A stretch of DNA of 30,851 bases from Mesostigma viride (lineage: Eukaryota > Streptophyta > Mesostigmatophyceae > Mesostigmatales > Mesostigmataceae), in NCBI GenBank assembly GCA_009746045.1, contig RPFO01000545.1, positions 1-30,851 of the forward strand, written 5' to 3'. Numbering within the stretch: position 1 is the first letter of the stretch; every line of letters starts with the position of its first letter. Under the pieces are notes generated by a model that made no database searches, was not told the DNA's origin, and saw only the letters and a list, made by a program, of their open reading frames with translations. The position numbers and the translations under genes were made by a program. Of the stretch, positions 26,079-30,851 are shown piece after piece.

Positions 26079-29000
26079 TAGTGACAACCGCCATGCGGCT
26101 GCTTTTCGTCGCCTGGCTCCTGCTGCTCGTCCTCGCCGTGCTGCGCCTGCGAGGCGAATCCGCGCTCGCGACCTCTCTGCCCGCCTACGAAACGCCCTCC
26201 GTCGAGTCGGCCCCCGTGCAGCACGCCGCCCCCCCCTTCTCCGGGGCGGATCCATCCTCCTTGCCACATTTGCATCATCAGTGCGACGGGCGTCGTCAAT
26301 TACCTCCTGCCTCTCGGCCCGTGCCTTTGCCATGTCATCCGCGCTAGGCCGAACCTTGTTCACCATAACGGATATTATTTTGTTTGTACCGTCCGGCTGC
26401 GTCAACTCGACTTTAAACCACGGGTCGTTCACCCTGCCAACTTGCCAATCCACACGCGTGCTGGAATTTGGCTGAGGAACCTTTTTTACTGTGGCACTCT
26501 TCCACTCGCCGTCGTGAAGCACCTCGACGACCTTACCGTTCCAATCGTGGTAGTCAGCAGGGCGCATAACCGCGCACCGCACCTTGCTCTTTCCACGCTC
26601 ATTGTCATCACCGGCAAGTACGGTCTCGACTCTGCGTGTCTTGCGCCACTCATCGCCCACCATGCTGCCAGGGCAGACTTGCAATCTAGGATTCACCGCC
26701 AGAGGATGTCCTGGCTTAGGCCTTGGAGCGCTCTCGTCCTTGTCCGTATACTTGCCGTCTACAAACCGACCCATGCACTTGTACTTCTTAGATACCGCCT
26801 CCGCATCGGGACCGCCGCTGTCCCCCGTGCTGGGAGTGATCCCGCGTGGGACAACATCCTTCTGGACGCTCCGGTATCCCGAGCATAACATGTAGTTTTT
26901 TATGGCATGGGGGCGGATGAGCGCGTGGAAGGCGTTAATGATCGCTATGGACAGGTTGTGTCTCGTTCGCGTGTGCTGAAAGCTTTCTTTGCGAATGTAG
27001 TGCTTCCCAGTGTTGAACGCCTGTTCGATGGGGTTGAAATCGGGGCTGTAAGGCGGAGTAAACACAAGTGCCGGTCTGCGCTCCCGGAATGTGGCCTTCG
27101 TTGGCGGCACGAGCACTCCATCCCCGCCTCCTCTCCTACGCAACAGCTGTGCAAGGGGTGAAAGCTCCGATATGGGGTACACGGAAGTGCTGTCAGGAAG
27201 ATCGGCATTCATCGCTATGTCGCGGTTAGAAGCATTGTCGTGGTAGCTGGCGCCGTCCATTAGCACTGTCTTTCCGCGAACAAAACTGTCGGGAAGGGAG
27301 TTGATGAACGTCCTAAACAAGGATTTGGACACCGTCATCGGTTTTGCGCCGATGTTTGGATCGCGCATTTGAGAAGCCCGCGGTACCGCCCTGTACAGCC
27401 TGCGTTCCTGTGGCGTTTTCATTCGGACGGAATATTTCTTTAGACTCTCCGCAATTGCTTAAGCTTATTTGGAAACATGTCGCCGTTATACGTCGGGTCC
27501 TCTCTGTCATTTGGTCCGTACGTGTACCCTCCGCCACCTTCAATGCGCGAGGGCAATATTTCATTCACGCGTCCAGCAAACTGCGCCTTGTCGCCCTTAA
27601 ACCAGTGAACCAACTTCGTTCCACGTGAAAGCCGCAAGATCAACTTTGCTCATCGGCGTCTTTTTCCCCAGACGGTTGGTGGACAGGTTCATGGAACGAA
27701 ACAGCGCGTGCGATAGGTCCATGTCCTCGTCCTTTCGCCCTTTAATCGCCTGGCGTCCGACGTACCATCGATTGTAAATTGAGCTGACTGGGGAATCAAG
27801 CGCCTTTACGAGCACTTTGCGACTGTCTCGATGTCTTTGGAGCGTCGGGGCACTCTCGCCAAACAACGCCATGTAGATGTCTTCCAGGGAAGAATTTGAG
27901 AACGCTTTGGTCAAAATGTTCAGAGTTTCCTGAATACTGTCCTCAAAATCCTCTTCGTAATCAAACCTGCCACGCGTGTCGTCATATTTGAGCTGCACGC
28001 TACCTTGCGCACCTGACTTGGAAGCCGCTCTCATCCCGACGACGCTGATGTCCCTGCGCCCCTTGTGCATCCACCCCGTGGCGACAGGGGGGTCCTCGCC
28101 GTACGTGCGCATCGACACCTTGTAGTTGTGCTGCGAGATGTACTCCTGGCTAACGTAATCGAACGCCGCGAGACGAAGAACGAACTCTACCCGTTCGACG
28201 ATGTTGTCAGTAAAAGACGCGTACTCGTGAATGCGTTTGCTGTCGTCACCACGCAGCGCAAACCAATATGACCGGTGCATCTTGGTGCAGTTGATCTCTG
28301 ACTCGATGTCGCTGTAGCTGTTTATAGCGACTTTCTTGCGCAATGCCTCATTGGCGTCAACTTCCTCTTCGTCGTCTCCCTTGACCTCCTCGTCCTCCTC
28401 TTCATTGACGGCGTCTTTGTCCACCCACTCTACAGTCTTAGTCCAGAACGTGTCGGGAATGTTGGGGCAATTGCGAAACCCTGTCAGCCTCTTGTAAGGA
28501 AAACCGTCCACAAACCATCTGTAAAAAAAACTGCCTTCTTTTGACATGCGTCTGATGAGTGGGCGCATCTTAAAGAGCCGCGCCGTGTCGCCCCCACCCT
28601 CCTCTTGTCTCACCAGATCACCGACAATGTGAACCAGGCCTTCCCACCACGTGGTTTGACGCAGAGACTCGGCGGCGCCCTGTTGTCGCGGCTGCACGCC
28701 GGGGTCGTGGTTTGCAATCCTCGACGGCAACGGGGGAAATATGCGCAAGAAGAAGGCGGGAGACCCGTCGTCTTTTGGCCACTTCATTGCCGCCCACACT
28801 ATGGTCCGCGAGTCGCCCTGCTCGCGCCGGCGCAGTTGAGGCATTTCGCCCTTCTTGGCCCACGCGCGCGCAGGCGCCATGTTCATCACAACGCTGAACT
28901 CGTCGATGAACACGCAATCCTCCGCGAACAGTTGGCGCTGGAGAGACATCAAGTCTTCTGTCTTATCCTTCACGTATTGTATGTCTTTCTCGATGTAGTT

Positions 29001-29588
29001 GTAAGCAATCTTTTTGTACGAAAGTCCGTTTTCCTTTCTGGCTCTCTGCACATCGCCTGCGGTCAGCTTGCGCTGATTTAGCAGCGCGTGCGCCTGCACA
29101 AACAGCGGCCGACTCTTCTCGGGAACGCGGGCCAGCGCCGCCACCGAGCTCCCGGTAGCGATATTGACAAAGTACGCGAGCTCGTCGGCAGACATATATT
29201 GCACGTGCTTCGTCTGCAACTCGGATATTGCTTTAGACAGGCGCCCCCATCGATCTTTTCCGTACCGCGCCTCCTGTGTCGGAATGACCTCTACGACACG
29301 CGGAACGTTGACGACCCTGCCCGAATCGGTCGTCTTGTCCCACACTTTACGTACAAGCGGACGGAGCGCAGACCTTTTCAGGTCATCCTCCTTGGTGTAG
29401 TCGAGTCCTAAAGCCGTGTCGTGTTTCCACAGCTTGTGGTAACGCCTTGCGGTCTTTTTGTCGATTCCGTACTTGGTTGCGACATTCTGCACGCACTGGC
29501 CGTTTACCTTGCACTCCTCCACGTCTATGGCGACCCGCTCGCGAAAGTGGAGCCCGTGCGCCTTGCCGGCGCCTATCGGCTGATCCAT
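26067..29588 (-). pseudogene. Giant DDE (IS630/Tc1-mariner-like) transposase, two frameshifts
   Basis: The preferred start is ATG at 29588 (MDQPIGAGKAHG), because upstream frame belongs to another gene. Residues 25-54 are a helix-turn-helix (VQNVATKYGIDKKTARRYHK). The first catalytic Asp is in CVFIDEFSVVMNM (near 28905). The second lies in VLMDGASYHDN (near 27250), and the Glu in YSPDFNPIEQAF (near 27035). The first two are about 550 codons apart and the last two 76 residues apart, far more than the usual about 90 and 34. Breaks near 27605 and 27458 split the frame. After the catalytic core comes an Agenet/Tudor-like region (NGKVVEVLHDGEWKSATVKK ... VNKVRPS). The frame then runs on to 26067 through antisense viral DNA. 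I found no clear terminal inverted repeats. Confidence 0.6.
26069..26347 (+). CDS. Small membrane protein, 3' end probably disrupted
   Basis: The start at 26069 overlaps the stop of the F-box gene; ATG at 26093 (MRLLFVAWLLLLVLAVL) is the better start and gives an immediate N-terminal signal anchor or transmembrane helix. It is followed by a Pro/Ser/Ala-rich ectodomain. From about 26258 the sequence changes to the 3' end of the antisense transposase gene, so the last 30 codons are probably foreign and the natural end is lost. Confidence 0.4.
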   Translation: MPIIVTTAMRLLFVAWLLLLVLAVLRLRGESALATSLPAYETPSVESAPVQHAAPPFSGADPSSLPHLHHQCDGRRQLPPASRPVPLPCHPR

Positions 29589-29632
29589 TTGATAGCGCCG
29601 TGCTATTAGATGCAACAGAAAAAAAGGCCGTC

Positions 29633-30022
29633 TCACATACTCCTTCTCTGCATGTCGTCGTTCGCGGGCATGTTTGTGATCCTGGTAGAGTCGGCCACCT
29701 CCCATGGCTCCACCACGCTGCGATATGTATCGCGTGACGGAATGGCAGGCGGAGGCGCGGGCAGCGAACCGGGTGCGACGCCCGGCATGTAGTTCGCTAT
29801 CGCCTCCCTTTTGCACATGTCGCGCATTGCTCGACGAGCGAGCATGCGGCGGTCTATCACGTACGCGACCGTCGCTGCTACGGATATCATCATACCAGTG
29901 AACGCGCCCGCAAACGAGTTTGTGAGCGTACCTCCAAGTATTGCACAGTATATTCCAAACCTCCTTGCGGAAATTAGACGTTCGCGCGAAGAAATCCCTT
30001 CCGCAAATGGCCAGAAAGACAT
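29633..30022 (-). CDS. Membrane protein of unknown family
   Basis: ATG at 30022 (MSFWPFAEGIS) gives about 129 residues. The frame is open and protein-like upstream (a GILSAYFEGLSDDY stretch) to about 30084, so the natural start may be the ATG at 30092, one base out of frame, which overlaps the stop of the upstream gene. A hydrophobic segment (CAILGGTLTNSFAGAFTG, then MMISVAATVAYVI) at residues about 25-55 forms one or two membrane helices. It is followed by a basic stretch (RRMLARRAMR) and a Pro-rich tail. A virion membrane role is inferred. Confidence 0.5.
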   Translation of the reverse strand: MSFWPFAEGISSRERLISARRFGIYCAILGGTLTNSFAGAFTGMMISVAATVAYVIDRRMLARRAMRDMCKREAIANYMPGVAPGSLPAPPPAIPSRDTYRSVVEPWEVADSTRITNMPANDDMQRRSM

Positions 30023-30091
30023 GTAATCATCGGACAACCCTTCAAAATACGCGCTCAGAATCCCATCCGCGTTTGTATTAGTAAGTTCACA

Positions 30092-30589
30092 TTAATTTTC
30101 CAGTTTACACACGTCCAACGCCCCACCTTGCATGATAGTCTTTATAAGCGTAGCGCATGCCTCATTCGGATCCTCTTTGTTCTGTATGATGCGGTTGGCA
30201 AACGATGCCGCCATATCTTCCGCTTGCTTCATAATCTCCGGCGGGATCTCCTGAACACCGATCCCGAGCATCGCAAGGGTCTGGAGGTACTGCCAGATGG
30301 CGTCTTTGGTAGCGCGCGGCGATTTCTTCCACTTGCTGTGAAAATCGATCTCCTTTAGATACGGCACGTCGCCGAACGCTGCGAACACGCTCTCGTCCTT
30401 GTTCATGATGCCCTGCATGTGTGGAGCGATCGCCTCCATGTACTTCTGCAGTGGCATCTTCGCATTCGATTTGCTTGCAAGCTGAAAGGCAGTGATGAGT
30501 CCAGGTATCACTTTCTCACCCGGATACGCGAGCTCCAGCTCGCAAAGGAATGAATGCATCATGCTGTTGAAAGCCTGCACGGCGGACAT
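30092..30589 (-). CDS. Conserved giant-virus IWQYLQTL protein
   Basis: A 165-residue intact helical protein. It has the arrangement I associate with a small family widespread in algal and other giant viruses: N-terminal FNSMMHSFLCELELAYPGEK, then SKSNAKMPLQKYMEAIAPHM, then KDAIWQYLQTLAMLGIG (residues 95-111). Function is unknown. It is found in viral genomes and so serves here as a marker of viral origin. ATG at 30589; the upstream 60 bases are AT-rich and shared with the divergent gene starting at 30667. Confidence 0.7.
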   Translation of the reverse strand: MSAVQAFNSMMHSFLCELELAYPGEKVIPGLITAFQLASKSNAKMPLQKYMEAIAPHMQGIMNKDESVFAAFGDVPYLKEIDFHSKWKKSPRATKDAIWQYLQTLAMLGIGVQEIPPEIMKQAEDMAASFANRIIQNKEDPNEACATLIKTIMQGGALDVCKLEN

Positions 30590-30653
30590 CTCTTGCTCTC
30601 ATATACACTACAGTATCGGCGACGCGTAAGCGAAAAAATATCTAGCAGATCTG

Positions 30654-30661
30654 TATATAAA
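30654..30661 (+). promoter_or_regulatory. TATA-like element TATATAAA
   Basis: TATATAAA lies just 5 bases before the ATG at 30667 in the AT-rich gap between divergent genes. If it is used as a TATA box, the transcript would start within or after this ATG, so it may instead be an AT-rich late-type promoter core. Confidence 0.35.
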
Positions 30662-30666
30662 CTTCG

Positions 30667-30851
30667 ATGCTTCCCGGTGGCATGCTTGAGGACCTCGTCA
30701 GTTCTTCATCATCTCCGTCGTTTCATACGTCGCCGCATCTAACGGACAGCGCAACCCGTTGTCGGACGAGAGGATGGTGTCGCAGTTTGTGTCGGTCGCT
30801 GTGGGCATCGTCGCGTTCTGGCTGATCCGTCCGTACGTATTTTCTGTCTAA
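30667..30851 (+). pseudogene. Small two-helix membrane protein, one frameshift
   Basis: ATG at 30667 opens with MLPGGMLEDLV. Near 30700 a one-base break moves to the frame with QFFIISVVSYVAASNG, then ERMVSQFVSVAVGIVAFWLI and an end PYVFSV at the window's last base. Two hydrophobic helices separated by a short polar loop are typical of very small virion membrane proteins. In the starting frame the remainder is Ser/Arg-rich and not credible. Confidence 0.45.

Noticed and set aside
26240-29660. Terminal inverted repeats of the transposase element
   Set aside because: I compared the sequence at both sides (TTGCATC words near 26270 and 29608) and found only short chance matches, so no element borders are claimed.

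Overview
The window looks like a piece of a large nucleocytoplasmic DNA virus (Nucleocytoviricota) genome now resident in a eukaryotic chromosome. The viral part is GC-rich and gene-dense, with short intergenic gaps, divergent and convergent gene pairs, and viral-type proteins: fibre-like beta proteins, an SNase-like nuclease, a conserved virion-type protein with an LDGWSE motif, an IQ plus U-box-like protein, several F-box proteins, a MYND finger, Cys-rich zinc proteins and an IWQYLQTL protein. Two eukaryotic transposable elements interrupt it. One is an L1-type retroelement carrying only an ORF1 protein, flanked by an 11-bp target duplication. The other is a 4.6-kb CACTA-type DNA transposon without a visible transposase. 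Both sit in the 5' part of one viral gene, only 12 bp apart. Insertions of this kind happen in a nucleus, so this is best read as an endogenous giant-virus element, probably in a green-lineage or other algal host. The host group is inferred and not shown directly.

Layout: 1-4157 holds plus-strand fibre or ConA/LamG-like structural genes, the first ones broken by frameshifts. 4142-5119 is a divergent pair (small zinc protein and SNase). 5103-12985 is the interrupted LDGWSE gene, with the LINE-like element (6213-8154) and the CACTA element (8179-12820) inside it. 13078-15430 is a minus-strand run: U-box/IQ protein, a tiny predicted myristoylated protein, a tail-anchored membrane protein, and a coiled-coil protein. 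15553-16185 is a tandem-repeat-rich divergent intergenic region. 16196-17127 is a RING protein with an acidic tail that ends in a SUMO-interaction-like motif. 17360-19071 holds two paralogous regulatory or nuclease-like genes, both frameshifted. 19193-23880 holds a MYND protein, a Rieske oxygenase (frameshifted), zinc proteins and an F-box protein. 24000-26347 holds two more F-box-like genes, a Cys-rich protein and a small membrane protein. 26067-29588 is a very large, frameshifted DDE transposase with an Agenet/Tudor-like C-terminal region. 29633-30851 holds small membrane proteins and a conserved giant-virus protein.

Functionally, the accessory genes lean towards host control through ubiquitin (RING, U-box-like, three F-box proteins), chromatin or SUMO (RING-SIM, MYND, Agenet-like) and nucleic-acid processing (SNase, PD-(D/E)XK-like). 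About fifteen single-nucleotide frame breaks occur in otherwise good genes, and I see almost no internal nonsense codons. That pattern fits young decay after integration, or indel errors in a long-read assembly. The sequence alone cannot separate these, so I mark such genes as pseudogenes with that caveat.
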